64,000 bases of DNA from Callipepla californica brunnescens (Eukaryota > Chordata > Aves > Galliformes > Odontophoridae), in the NCBI GenBank assembly GCA_023055505.1, contig JALIRH010000001.1:12085467-12149466 (forward strand). Reading direction: 5' to 3'. Below the pieces are notes generated by a model. It was not told where the DNA came from. It made no database searches and saw nothing but the letters and a program-made list of their open reading frames with translations. A program made the position numbers and the translations under genes. Below, piece after piece: positions 1 to 12,277 of this stretch (position 1 is the first letter of the stretch; each line of letters begins with the position of its first letter).

Positions 1-2520
1 TTAGCAGAGGCTTAAAGGTGGAAGAAATGTTGGGTTTGGTGAGGGTGAGGTGGGGGTGCATCTAGGAAGCCTTAGTTTCCTTGCACTGCTGTCTTCTACA
101 AAATGTAATGAAAGGCATAGAACTCAAGTCAGGCCTCTTGTTACTTTCATCTTTAGATCTGTGCTTTCTTTTTTTTTCCTGAGAGTATGCATGTTATAAA
201 TATTAAACCTGTTAAAGCTGATCTACCACAAAATAATCATGGCTTTTAAAGCAACAGTTTAATAATTGCTCTTAAATCATTTAGTTTTTGTGCTTTTGAT
301 GGGAGTTTCCCTCTTTTTCCCTCATTCTCTAGCTCATGTCCTCACAGCTGCATACTTTCATTATATTTAAGTTTTCAGTTATCCAAAGGAGCTTGTTTTG
401 GCCATGGAAATGAGAGACAGCATCAAGGACATGCCATGGTGTTCTCTGGACTTGCTACGAGGTACCGACATGCTGTCTCATTCTCTGCCCTGGTTGGGTT
501 AGCTGCAGCATTCCCTCCTGTTGCAGTAAGCTTTCAGATACTTTCAGTAGTGAGACTTTGGAAATAATGCACATTTCAAGTAAGCAACCAAGAAAATCCT
601 TAATTCCGTGGTCTCTGTGGTTTCTCTTGCATCTTGTGGTAGGAACTTGGCAGGTGTGAGGATGACGTTTTGTACTTGAACATCTGTGTGACAAAGCTCC
701 AGGCTGCATGCTTTCCTGTACAAGATGAGAACATCTGCAGGGCCTTGAGGATGGGGGAGCAAAGGAAAGAAAGATGAAGATAAGGAACATGCCTGCCTCA
801 AAAAACGTGGTTATGGGAAAAGGGACAGCACGTGAGAAGGTTGTGACTGTTTCCCCAAGGAGCACACAGCTGGGATTAAAGTCACTGCAGACAACTTTAT
901 TATCAGCCAGTTCTCAACTGCTGTGCAGGTGTACTTTACGCGTATGAGTCTTGAAGAAGCTGGAACTGTCTGCCTTGAAATGCCTTCTGCATCTCTCATG
1001 ATCAAACGTATTTTTCTTCTTGGAAGAGCAGAGACTTTGACAGCCTTACTTGCCTGAGTGCTGGTTTAGAAGAAGTTTCCCATTGCTTAGCATGTTTTGG
1101 TTCACAGATGTTAATGTGGCTTTTACTTTCCTCAAATGTTGATGAGACTAGAAAACACTTGATGTGTTCCTGACAGCTCCTAAACTGTTTGGATTACCCA
1201 CAGTTTAGAAGCCATGAGGTGTATCAGGAGGGGAAATTAAGTTCTTGTGCTGTACCCCTGTATTGACAGGGTTTCATGTGCACAGATGGACGGGCCATAG
1301 CCCCTGGCTGGGGTGGAGCACAGGCTAGAAGCTGCTGCGAAGCTTTCCCAACTATCAGGGCATTACAGACTGTTGTGTCCTGGGCCCTCTACCTGGTTTC
1401 TGATGCTGTACCAAAGATGTGAGGGGCCCTGCTTCTTGCCTCCTGAGCCACGAACCAAAAGGATCCAACACCTTGGGCTCAGCTACTTCCTGCACTGCCT
1501 CCATGGAGGAAGAGCTGCTTGTCTGCACAGCCAACAACTAATAAATTAATAAATAAATAACGGAGCAAGGCAAGAAGGAATGTGCTGTACTTGAGACATT
1601 TCATTACATTTCTGATAGCTTTATCTCTGGTCTCAGAGATGAGGCAGCATCAGGGTAGCTTAGAACCACTTGCAGTTTCTCTTCTTTGCTCCTGCAGTAG
1701 TCTCTTTCATCCTTACAACCAAGATCTGATGTGTCCTTCGTAGGCCTGTGTTGCTCAGGCATCCCTTCTAATGTCTAAGTATCAGTCTGGATAAGCATGA
1801 TCACTTACTATGCAAATCTTGCTGAAATTTAATGTTTGACTTCTTGTAATTTAAATATTGATCACTGGCCTCGCAGGTTCTTAGTTGTATTTTTATGTTC
1901 TTCCTGAGCTGGTGTAGGGAACCTGCTTTGGCAGGGGTGTTGGACTTGATGGTCTCTTGAGGTCCCTTCCAACCCCGATGATTCTGTGCTTTCCTCACAA
2001 GGAAATCCATTTATCCATTTTAAATCTCGTTACTGTACCAGCCTGTTCCCACACAATGGTCTGTTCCTTTCTTAGGGCGGTGGCTGTAGGACGCAGCCCC
2101 ATTGACATGAAAAAGGCACTCCTAACTGAGGGGGATTACTCCTCTTTGAGCTTTCATGGATGGTGGTAGAAGGGAGTGCTGTTTTCCATGGAACATAGCC
2201 TGACAATTTCTATGATGCTTCAGCAATCACTTTTGGCTGATTATCTTCCTTGGCCTTGAATATCTCAACATTGCCTTTATCGGCACAGCTTTGTTTTCCC
2301 AGGTATCTTGGCAGCTGAATCATCCTTTCCAACTGGAAAACTGGATGGATAATGTCTTGATCTATGGGTTTAACAGCTACACTCTCAAGTTTTATCTAAA
2401 GCACTTAGTATACATGTGACACAATGTAGAGAACTATACGTTGTGTTAATTTTTGTAGTATATAAATGCAATACAGTCTATTATTCTTTGAGGTGTGTAG
2501 AAAATAAAACTCTATTTCTC
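1..2520 (+). other. Left flank; possible 3' end of a convergent plus-strand gene
   Basis: No coding exon was recognised. A plus-strand AATAAA lies at 2503-2508, preceded by T-rich, AT-rich sequence that looks like the end of a 3' UTR. In other vertebrates FAM3C lies downstream of WNT16 in convergent orientation, so this could be its 3' UTR. That is inference from gene order; I did not find FAM3C coding sequence. A CR1 tail is at about 1905-1991. Confidence 0.3.
1905..1991 (+). mobile_element. CR1 LINE 3' tail fragment
   Basis: The sequence runs through the CR1 3' consensus words TTGGACTTGATGGTCTCTTG, GGTCCCTTCCAACCCC and GATTCTGTG. The element is truncated to its last 90 or so bases. The 3' end is on the right, so it lies on the plus strand. 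Confidence 0.85.
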
Positions 2521-4840
2521 ATGAAATTTCTGATCCCTTGTGTTGTCAAGCTTTTGCTCTAGAAAACAGAAGTGCTCGTAAAATGTCTTTCATTCCGTCC
2601 CACAACCAAATACGGGTTTGTGGTTAATGTCTATGGAAATCTTAGCAGGCAGAATCTTCAGTGCTCTTCAGCTGCCAGCGTGGCCCGTGCTTCAGTCAGC
2701 ACTACAACCCTGCTCTGAGAACACAGTCTGCGGGCATCTCTGTTCTCAAAGTGGTGCTATTTTTTCATTTCAGAAGAGGACACCATTATCAGCTCTTCAA
2801 AAAGTAAACCCGTGGCATTTTTCACAGGTTTGCTGCTTTTCACAAACTGCTGCTCCGTGCACAAAGGGCTCGGAGATGAGCCCTTTCTCCCATTCTAACT
2901 CTGAATTTCTTCCCATTTGCTTCTAATCTCAGATGTTCAGATGAGCACACACACGGAGTGACTTTTAAAGAGAAAGGGTGTGCTGTAGCAAAGCTTCAGC
3001 TCCCTCGTACAATGTCTGTATTTCATAAACCACATACTGCTTCGTAAAGTGTGTTCCTACATCTCTTTGTTGTCATTTGTCATGCTCTGAAAAAAAACAA
3101 ACTTTTCCCTTTCAACCAGAAAAGCTTTTATTAATAACGTTTAACAACACAACCACTTTTATTTTACCTTTTAGAGCTAGATGACTGCTCTGCAGCCTCA
3201 AATAGGAGCTACCCAAGCAGGCACCGACACCTTGAACGCATTGGCCCTGTCACAACTGCCCCACTCCTCAGTGAGACACTGCTGTATGAGCCCCTCCTGT
3301 TCCAACCCACAGAAACAGCCCTTTGAGATCTCCTGAGCAAATCCCCGAAGCTGACCTTGTGCCCAGGAACCCCGCATCATTTTCTCTCTATTATCTAGGA
3401 CTATGCTAGGTCAATGCAGAGAGATTGGCCAAAATTGGAGGACAGTCCCCAAAGAACCAGCACGTAAAGGACTTCTCTTCCTGATGGTCGACACAGGGCA
3501 GCAGCGTACCACAGCACAGGCTTTGTTTCCTTCCTCCTGACCTACACCTCCAATAATCAGTGACGGGGAATCTGGCCACCATCTTTCATGAGACAATAAA
3601 CGACAGCTTTGAAAGCCTCAAGCAAATCGTCTCAGCAGATATATTCCTAGAAATGGCCTGCGTGTGTGGAACAAGTTAAGGGCTTCAGCCCCTGACCAGC
3701 CTCCCTGATGTCAGGGGGGGTTCTGCCATTTAATACTGGAGCCAAATTTCACTGGATGCAAAATGGGTTGAAAAGAGCAGAAAAACTATACAGAATAGTA
3801 ATTAATGATAGTTTAGAACAGCAAAATAAGTGCTTCTCATCAGTGTGCCACCATGTGTTGACTGAACCAGATTGTAAAAAAAAAAAAAGAATGTTTCAGT
3901 AATCCTCTGAATAAGTTCTCCCTGCACATGCAAATAAAAATCAGTTAAAGGCCGCTGCAATAGTAACAAACGTCAGCAAACGTCAAAGGCTGCAATCTTA
4001 GCACATTCGTTTGGGAAACCTCTCACATAGCTTGCATAATTTAAATATTTACAAAATATAAACTTTCTCCTCTTATCAAAAATAGGTTTTTGCACATTTA
4101 AACAACAGAAATCCTTTCCCGTGATGCTTTTTTAAACCAGGAATTGTATCACTGCATAAAAATAAACAACCTTTTCCAGATGTAAAATAAAATTAAGCCA
4201 ACATATGGAGGGAAGAAAACGTTATTGATAACAGCTGAAATATTTTAGTGGTGTGAGCCAGTCCTTCAGTGACACTGTGCGTTGTACTTACTTGGGATGC
4301 TAATGGAAAGTTCTAGCTGCAGCTGAACTTTGAAGTTCAAAAGAACGTAATTGGTGTGTTTAAAATCTCTTGTTTTATGACAGGTTTTTGGGGTGGAGTC
4401 TCACACAGCTAATTGTGTAAGGGCTGGGAAGCCCCACCAGGATGGCTGAACATGGCAGGTTAACACATGGCCCAACACTGGAGTGGTGATGGGTTGACTG
4501 CAAATTGTGCACTCGGGTGCTGAGGAGATATCTGTGAGAGACTGTACTTCCCTCAAATACCAAGCTGTATTTCTGCCCCTCCTCAGACCTGGCCTCTGTG
4601 CATTTCAAAGGCTTGTACAAGACCCTGAGGTTGCTGTTTGGCACACCATGCTCACCACATTCACTGAACTGTACTCCAGCCCCCCCGCTCTGGGCACAGT
4701 TAGCTCCAGGCTGCTCGGCTGTCCACTCCTATCCCACTTCTCCATAGGCGTGCACATTAATGGGCACCAGGAGCTCTTCACGTCACACAGAGAGCTTTTT
4801 GTAAGGTCACAAATCAAATGCTTCAGAGTGAACAGGACAT
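2521..4840. other. Gene-free interval downstream of WNT16
   Basis: No exon or RNA gene seen. It contains an A run near 3877-3888 and a slightly GC-richer block at about 3190-3600 that may be an old unrecognised repeat. Part of it could belong to a longer WNT16 3' UTR. Confidence 0.4.
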
Positions 4841-4856
4841 AGAACGCTCCTGTATC

Positions 4857-4870
4857 TTTATTTATTTATT
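4857..4870 (-). terminator. WNT16: Overlapping polyadenylation signals, probable WNT16 3' end
   Basis: Read on the minus strand there are three overlapping AATAAA hexamers about 400 nt after the WNT16 stop codon, just after a short A run. This would give a compact 3' UTR of roughly 0.4 kb. Other minus-strand AATAAA copies occur near 3158-3163 and 3127-3132, so a longer 3' UTR is possible. Low-complexity ATTT repeats can produce the hexamer by chance. Confidence 0.45.
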
Positions 4871-5266
4871 TTTTTGTAAGACTGGTAGATATGAATCATC
4901 TAGCAGATCCATCTAGTGTGTCTTACAAGCCTCCTAGCCCTTCATCCTCTGGATGATAAGATCTCGGGTTCTCTGCGCTTTACCTGCCGACAACATTGAT
5001 CTTCAAGATGTTGTGGCTATTCAAGTCCTGGAGAGATTTTAACTCTAACATGGAGATGGCTCAGATGTGCCATCGGGAGTCTTCCCCTGTTGTTGGGGCC
5101 GTCCCTGTGTGCAGGCTGCTCTTCACTCATGGCTCTTTCATACACCAAATGTTTGGAGTACGGCCCGTTTGGTGATGCCCGTTGCCCTGGAGGCGGATCC
5201 CCCACAGTCCCTGCCCACGTGGCAGCTGTGCACGCAGCCTGGTGCAGGATGATTCTGTGCCGAGCC

Positions 5267-5731
5267 CTACTTGCAGGTGTGTACGTCAGTCATGGTCTCA
5301 CACCGCCGGCAGCGCACGTAGCAGCACCAGATGAACTTGCACTCACACCTCTCCACGTGCCTGACCACGTGCGTGTTGTATCCGCGCCCGCAGCACAGCA
5401 GGTTGCAGCCGTCGGGTCCGTCCGACGTGCGGTTGCATTCCCTGCCCTGCGTCCCAGGGATCCCCAGTCTCTGATCTTCGACGCAGTAATTGGGCGATTT
5501 GTTCACGTACAGCAGGTCTTCTTTCTGGATCGGTATTTTTCGCTGGCTCTTCTCTTTCCTGCGTAGCTTTTTTCTCAGCTTGTCTGATATCTGTATGCTG
5601 TTTTCATATTTGTCCTTCAGAAAACGACCAATTTTTTCAAAGGAGGACATGGTTTTCCAGCACGTTTTCACAGCGCATGACCCGGAAACACCATGACAAC
5701 GGCAGTCCACTGACATCAGCTTTGCTACAGC
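5267..5731 (-). CDS. WNT16: WNT16 coding exon 4: lipid-modified serine and cysteine-rich C-terminus
   Basis: The exon encodes residues 207-360 and the stop codon. The acceptor is TTTGCTTTCAG at 5732 and phase is 0. The [10 protein letters not shown] motif holds the serine (residue 222) equivalent to the Porcupine-palmitoleoylated serine of other Wnts; the equivalence is from family knowledge. A lysine/arginine-rich linker (about residues 245-265) follows. The C-terminal domain has [24 protein letters not shown] and [16 protein letters not shown], ending TDVHTCK. NRT is a third glycosylation sequon. No break, frameshift or missing cysteine was noticed. An open frame extends upstream into intron with an in-frame Met, but it is not the exon boundary. 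Confidence 0.97.
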   Translation of the reverse strand, partial: AVAKLMSVDCRCHGVSGSCAVKTCWKTMSSFEKIGRFLKDKYENSIQISDKLRKKLRRKEKSQRKIPIQKEDLLYVNKSPNYCVEDQRLGIPGTQGRECNRTSDGPDGCNLLCCGRGYNTHVVRHVERCECKFIWCCYVRCRRCETMTDVHTCK

Positions 5732-8700
5732 CTGAAAGCAAAGGGAGAAGACATTTGGATGTGGTCGTTCATTCACTGGGAGTGCGGCCCAACATCAGTA
5801 ACCCAGACCTCTCTTAACTATTTAATATTGCTACTGCCAGCCAGGCCACAAGAAGGTGCGCTTTACAAACCAGGAATATGGGGAAGAGTTAGTGTCTGTG
5901 ACATCTTCTAAGGGTGTCTCGGGGCTATCATCAAGATCACCAAACAATCCCAATCCAGCCTATGACCACGGTGACAGGAATGGCTTGAGGCATCTCAGAA
6001 GTGTCTGTGTGACATGTGCAGCCCAGCAACAGCCAAACCCACAGATCATTGGAGGTGACCTGAGCAGAGTAGGAGGGTGCCCCTGTCCCTGAGCTGCAGA
6101 GAAAAGCTCTGGAAGGAGCCATTGGAGCTCTGCAGAGAGAACTTCAGCTCAGGTCTTCTGGAGTATATCTAAGGTGCTTCTTAGAGAGACAATCCCTGAT
6201 CTCAAAATGTAGGCACGCATGTGCTATAATGGGTTTCCATTGTTTCCAATGCCCTTAAATGGGCTACACATTGATGCTCGGATGGATGCAAGCACTGGGC
6301 TGCACAACAGCTATGCAACCAGCAGTGGGAATCTGCAGCCTGCATTAAGCTTTTGCAACATGCAAGAATTTTGGCACAGTTTATACGAAAACAAGTCTCC
6401 AAGAACTTGAAACTGTAAACAACCAATAACTTCCTTAATCTGGGACTGTAATTCAGACAGTTAGCAGACAACCAGCACAGTACTTCCTCCTGGAACATGG
6501 TATAAAATGATACAATTAGACTTGTGGCACATCCCACACTACAGTTAGGAAAAAGTTAAGGAAAAAAAATAATCGCATACGAGACACAGCAAAATGACAA
6601 GGTATTATAATTTGTGCTTTGTTTTACCTTTTCATTTTTTCATTCTTTGTAGCCATCTGCGGGCTCACATGGGCTGTTGGTTAACAGTGTGTAAAGCCGT
6701 GCTACACTATTCCATTTAATTGACCGTCTGTCTCACATTTCTTTTCCAGAATAAAGGCAATTAGGAAATGTAATGGAAAGAGAGAATTTTAGTTTTTCTC
6801 ACGCAGCTAAGCCAATACAGATTCAAAATATTCTTCTCTGGAGGAAACATTATTTCTTACAACAGAGGAAAGATAAAGAAAATCTTAATGCTGGGAGTCT
6901 TGATATTGATACATAAATATTACACACAATTTACAAACAGAAGGTAGTTAGTAGTATTTTCCAATTTCTAATGGTAATTTATTTGCATCATAGCAAGTTA
7001 GTGAAGTGCTGAAGTAGTTTGAAATCAAATTGTCCTGTAAGTCTTGTAATGTTACAGATGCAATGTTAGTCTTCATTGCAGCATGACAAGGTGCTAATTA
7101 GGGAAGAAACGACAGAGGAAAAATGCAGAGTTTGGTTTGGAGGAAAAAAAAAAAAAGGACTTGCAAATATGCTATAGCATGACACAGAAAAATTTGGATG
7201 AGGCAGAATGATTCAGAAATTTTCTAGGGATGTCCTGGACATGTCTGCTAGGTGTTAAGGGTGAGTGACCTCTGTGTGGGCAACTAGCCCACACTCAGGA
7301 CTCTTTCTCTGAGATTAAATTAATGAAAACTAAAAAGAGACATTCTAAACAGGAGTGGAAAATGACATTGCAGTCTTGAGTTAATGTCAAAGTATAAAAA
7401 GCCAGCATACAATAGCTGGATATGAAAGACCGGATCAATGTGAGAGCTACCAATGTAGATCTGTGTGGAGTCACTGAGAATATACACTGCAGCCACAAAC
7501 ATTTGTGTTCGTGTTCTGTGTGGCTCTGGATTCTTCCATGAAGTTTTGATGCAATCTGCTTTCAAATGATTGATGGTGTCATCACAGTTGTGCTTGACCC
7601 CAGGTTACTGCTTTCCAGCTGCTAGAATGGGCAGGTTTTCTGGTTGGACGCCAGCATACTTTGGGCCAACTCTGCTGACAGCACCAGGAGCTGACATCTT
7701 GCTTTGGCTGATTACAAAACACAGGCCTGGATCTCAGGCTGTCACGTGAAGTCCATTAACAAACTCCCAGAGTTGAACATCTGGCAAAATTTAGAGACTG
7801 GGAATCCTCTCTTGCTTTTTTATTGGAAACAAATCTAAGCCAGTGCCTGCAGAGCTGAAACAGCCTTCTGCAGGGATGTGGCTAACAACACTCTCTGGTG
7901 CCCACAGACGCATAATTTTCAGCTTCACTCCCCAGCTGGTGCTTGGTGTCACACCTCTAGGTTTACATGGGATATATTTTCAGTTATTCATGGAATACTG
8001 TGACAGAAGTCTGCCTAAATAGCAGAACTTCATGCAGGTGTTAGGATGCACTCTGCTGTTCACACAAACATGGTGGACTGATGTGTCCATCGGTACAATC
8101 TGGGACAGTTTTTTGGTTTCCTTAGGCTGCTCATGAAACCCAGATGGCTCTTTGCTTGTGAGAAATGACCAGCATAGAACCAAGCCAGATCCACAATGGT
8201 CATATTCAACCACAAGCCCATGGGCTTGCCTTTTGCTCACCCAAGTTGTGTTGAAGCTGGCAGAAGAGAACAGGGTTAAGCATTAAACTGGACACAGTGA
8301 TCAACACTGAATCTGTGTTAAAAAACAGACTGAAAGAAGACCATTTTTTGGTGACTTCCTTTCACTGATCTGATATAATCAATCCACAAGTACGAATAAA
8401 AACTAACCCTCTGACAAGCTAACCTATTTGCATGTGAGAAGACAAGTCCTGCAGGTCAATATATCTCTACTAGTATGTAACTGAACAGAAATTCTTCCAT
8501 CAGTGCAAAAATATTACTACAGTAGTACTCAACTCATAGTGAGTACACCTATCTTTTTTATAAGGCAGCTCACATATGCATATCTAAGTACACTGAACAT
8601 TACAATGCCAAAAGATGAAGAACACTTATCTTGGAATGAAATCTGGACCTTCTGAGGTTCAGGTTCGTACCATAAACAGAGCACAACTCAGTCATCATTA

Positions 8701-9980
8701 CTCTTTTAGAACTGGTATACCTTGGACTTAGCAACGAGATGTAGAGATTTAAAATGTGAATGAGAAAGTTCCCTGCACACCATTTCCATGAGTTACTCCA
8801 GACAGACAGTACTGTCCCTGGAAGACTGCTTTTGCAAGACACACAACAAGGAACATGATAGTACTTATTACAAAAGGTCATAAAGTACCAAAATGTATTG
8901 CAAAACATCCTTTCTGTAGACCCCAAAACACGCAGGTCAACATTTTCCAACATCTAGTCAAGGATTTTGAAATTAGAAAAACCAAGAGTTCTGCTAAACT
9001 TTACTTCAGTTAATATCACTATTAAAAATCCCAATAAACATTTGCTTTCATCCTGGACAGTGGTCAAAATATTTACTTCAGCCTACAGCTTAAAGTTACA
9101 AAATATTTATGTGCAGAAGCTGACTGAATACTCTGCATGTTTTCATCCAAGATAACGAACACACAAAATCACTGAAGCTAAGGATCTTCAGGCTTGCAGT
9201 GGATGATGTTTTTTTTTTTTTTTTTTCTTGAAGTGAAGTAAACTTGAAAAAATGATCATATGCATCATATGCACCACATTTTATGAGAAGTCTGAAACCC
9301 TACTTTGAGCTTTGAGAGGAAGGATGGTGCGGGAAGAATAGATGCTATCTCTGAAGGCAAGAGGACAGCAAATTGCTGAGCTAAGTATAGAAGTAGAAGA
9401 GAGAACAGGGCTTTTGGGAAAAGATCTACATCACTGACACCTAAACTCAGAAAAAAACATCTCTTCCTCCAAAGCTCCTCAAGTGTCTTGCACTTTGCTT
9501 CCAACATCTCCACTGTCACACTGACCTAAGAAAATGGCACTCTTTCGTAGTCTCGTTTTACTGATTTCCATGACTTCAGTTCTTTTCATCAGTCTCTGGA
9601 CTGGGTGATACAGTAAAAGTTTCAGTGTACATGAAATGCAAACTGGCAGGAGTGGACTGAAATGTCACTGCGGATAGTTTTTCTAATGACAAATATGACT
9701 ATTAAAATAAAAATGTATATCTGTATCACATATTTAATAATGTGAGTTTAAAGAGAGATTATTTTCTGGAGATTATTATCTTCTCCCTTAACTATCTCTC
9801 TCTCCAAATGTGAATAGTGACCTTTTTGTCTTTCTCTAATGAATAACCACTCTATCTCCACCCTTTTTGTTACTATCCCCTACTACACAATACCAACCAT
9901 CATTCCTTGGAGACGATTTAGCTGACTGGCATCTAATTAAAGTTACTGTTCTCCACATCTACTTAGTTTTCAAGTTTATT

Positions 9981-10361
9981 TCATAGAATTGAAGAATGGT
10001 TTGGGCTGGAAGGGACTTAAAGCCCACCCAGTCCTAACCCTTTGCCATAGACAGGGCTGCTGCCCACCAGCTCACGCTGCCCAGGGCCTCACCACCACTG
10101 GCCTTGAGTGCATGCAGGGATGGGGCACCCACAGCTTCTCTGTGCAGCCTGTGCCAGGGCCTCTCCACCCTCCAAGTACAAAATGTCCTCCTAACGTCTA
10201 ATCTCAATTGTCCCTCCTTTAGTTTAAAGCCATTCTCTTTTGTCCCATCACTACACTCCCTGATACAGAGTATCATCTCCTCAGCTTTCCTGTAGGCTCC
10301 CGCAGGTACTGGAAGGCCACTATAAGGTCTCCCCAAAGCCTTCCCTTCTCCAGGCTGAACA
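9981..10361 (-). mobile_element. CR1 LINE fragment, first of an adjacent pair
   Basis: It begins with the reversed CR1 tail (TCATAGAATTGAAGAATGG, then GGGCTGGAAGGGACTT) and continues through the usual reversed 3' region to CTCCAGGCTGAAC. The element is 5'-truncated on the minus strand inside WNT16 intron 3. A second fragment starts immediately after it. Confidence 0.92.
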
Positions 10362-10362
10362 C

Positions 10363-10745
10363 ATAATCACTGAATCACAGAACTGTAGGGGCTGGAAGAG
10401 ACCTCCCTAGCCCAGGTTGCACAGGTAGGTGTCCAGGCAGGTCTTGGACATCTCCAGAGAAGGAGATTCCACCACCTCTCTGTGCAGCCTGTGCCAGTGC
10501 TCCGTCACTGCACTGTGAAGATGTTCCTTTGTATATTGGTGCAGAACTTTCTTCGCTCATGTTTATATCCATTTCCCCTTGTCCTGCCCCCACAAACTGC
10601 TGAAAAGAGGTTGGCCATGTTCCTTTGTCTCCCACATTTGAGATATTTCTAAACATTAATAAGATCACCTCTGAGCCTTCTTTTCTGAAGGCTGAACAGA
10701 CCCAGGTCGCTCAGCCTTTCCTCGTAAGAGAGGTGCTCCAAACAA
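10363..10745 (-). mobile_element. CR1 LINE fragment, second of an adjacent pair
   Basis: A new reversed CR1 tail (ATAATCACTGAATCACAG) starts directly at the 5' end of the preceding fragment. The body then matches CR1 again (TGTGCAGCCTGTGCCAG, CCCTTGTCCTGCC) to the CTCAGCCTTTCCTC region. It is a different CR1 type from its neighbour, judging from the diverged tail. Confidence 0.9.
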
Positions 10746-11990
10746 CTTCAACTCTTTCAGTCTGTTTCAATAAGAGGTCTTCAACTCTAAAAAGGATGTA
10801 TGTCTCTCAAAGTTTTTCTATTTTTCCAACAATATAACTTAATTAAATAAAATATATTACCTCATAACATGTAAAAGTAAGTTTACTTTAAAACAGCTTG
10901 CAGTGGTACCGCTGTGGCTCTTTTTTGATATGTTGGCTTACTGTGGCTATTCCCAAACCATATCTGATAGGAAAGTTGCTTTCTATAAAACCCAACCATG
11001 CTTTTTCTGAAATTTCAGAGTTACAATGGCAACCAGCAAGTGTGAGCAATGCTGTCCAAAACCAGTTGCCATTTCTTTTCTTCAGTTACAGCTGTGCCAC
11101 TGAACAGAACAGATTTGAGGAATTATGGGGCCAGCGAGAGCTATCAAACACATATGTAGTTAAAAACTCCCGTGTTAAAGCAGGGATGCTAATTTTAGAG
11201 CAAGAACCAAAGCTCTGCCATTGCAGATGTAAGCCTCTGCCACCAGATTATGGACTGTAATTAAACAGCCTGGACTGGCTGTTTCTGTCCCATTTATCTG
11301 GATTCTCTGTGATCAGCACAGAGGATCCAGCATCCAACACACATGCACTGTATGATGACAGGAACACTTATTCTGCTACCAGGGCTTTGAATTCTCTTGG
11401 GAGAAAACCTATTTGAAGTCAGACTCCTCTCTGTTTGGAGAAGTGCCCTAGCCAGCAGTCGGCTCTGTCATTTCCAACCCACCTTTCAAAAGAAAAGGTT
11501 AAATCTCCATTCCCTCACAGATCACAGACTTTTGCACTCTGATGAGGATCCTAGACTGTGGATCCCAAGTGGGTGATGATGCCTGGTCTCCAGTGAGTTC
11601 ATTCATCATTAGAAAGAATCAAAAACCCAAGCAATAACAAAATATTACAGATAATTAAGGAAAAGATCTTCACGTAGTGTTCTGATAATGAGACTAGTTA
11701 AAGTTTGTTAAAGTTTGTGGAACAGAATATCAGTTATTCATTTTCAAGCACTTGATCGGCACTCCAGAACCAACTTGTATTTTGTCTATTTTATTTGAAC
11801 CCAAGGAATTTAGTTTAAGCAACTAAAGAACCAAAGAACTAAAGAACGACTCCATTCTGGGTTTATAAGTGTTGACTTTGGAGGTGTCAGCCTGGCTCTC
11901 ACGCACTCAAGGACCAGCCTCGCTTGACTAAAGCCATTTGTGAACAGAACAAAGCCAGACGTGTCTCTCGTGCCCAGCAGCAACACGTAC

Positions 11991-12277
11991 CTGCCTCCCA
12001 GCCTCGTTGTTGTGCAGGTTCATCGCCAGCAGCCCATTGCCACTCTTTCCCGTCGCGTTCCTGATGGGCGCGTCCAAGAAGCTCCTGCTGAAGGACATCC
12101 CGTAGTGGATGTCGTCGGAGCAGCCGCCCCAGTGCCAGCCCTCACTGGCCGAGCCCCCGCCCTGCAGCTTGGTGTCACAGGAGCACTCGGTCACGTTTCC
12201 TGCGCTGCAGGAGCGGGTCACGGCGTGCACCAGCCCTGCTGCTGTCACCGCATACACAAACGCGGACTCCTTGGTGC
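11991..12277 (-). CDS. WNT16: WNT16 coding exon 3: central Wnt domain
   Basis: The exon encodes residues 112-206 (287 nt) with acceptor CGTTGCCTTGCAG and donor GGCAG followed by GTACGT. Seen motifs: a [10 protein letters not shown] segment, then [21 protein letters not shown], then [16 protein letters not shown], then [14 protein letters not shown]. All are standard Wnt blocks with their cysteines in place. Two Asn-x-Thr sequons are present, NVT and NAT, candidate N-glycosylation sites. Phase 0 at the end joins exactly to [14 protein letters not shown] of the next exon. The open frame continues past the donor into intron but loses Wnt similarity there. Confidence 0.96.

Larger units (their letters stand above)
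5732..11990 (-). other. WNT16: WNT16 intron 3 (6.3 kb)
   Basis: The donor is GTACGT at 11990 and the acceptor TTTGCTTTCAG at 5732. It holds an 18-base T run at 9209-9226 and two adjacent CR1 fragments at 9981-10745. I see no further coding exon; open frames in it lack recognisable motifs. Confidence 0.85.

Noticed and set aside
3190..3600. GC-richer block with two 60-residue minus-strand frames and an AATAAA near 3595
   Set aside because: It might be an old repeat, but no LTR ends, CR1 words or protein motifs could be supported.
5732..5776. In-frame Met upstream of WNT16 exon 4 as a start
   Set aside because: It lies before the TTTGCTTTCAG acceptor, and the Wnt protein needs exons 1-3.
11928..11990. 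Extension of the WNT16 exon 3 frame past 11991
   Set aside because: The GTACGT donor and exact join to exon 4 show this part is intron.
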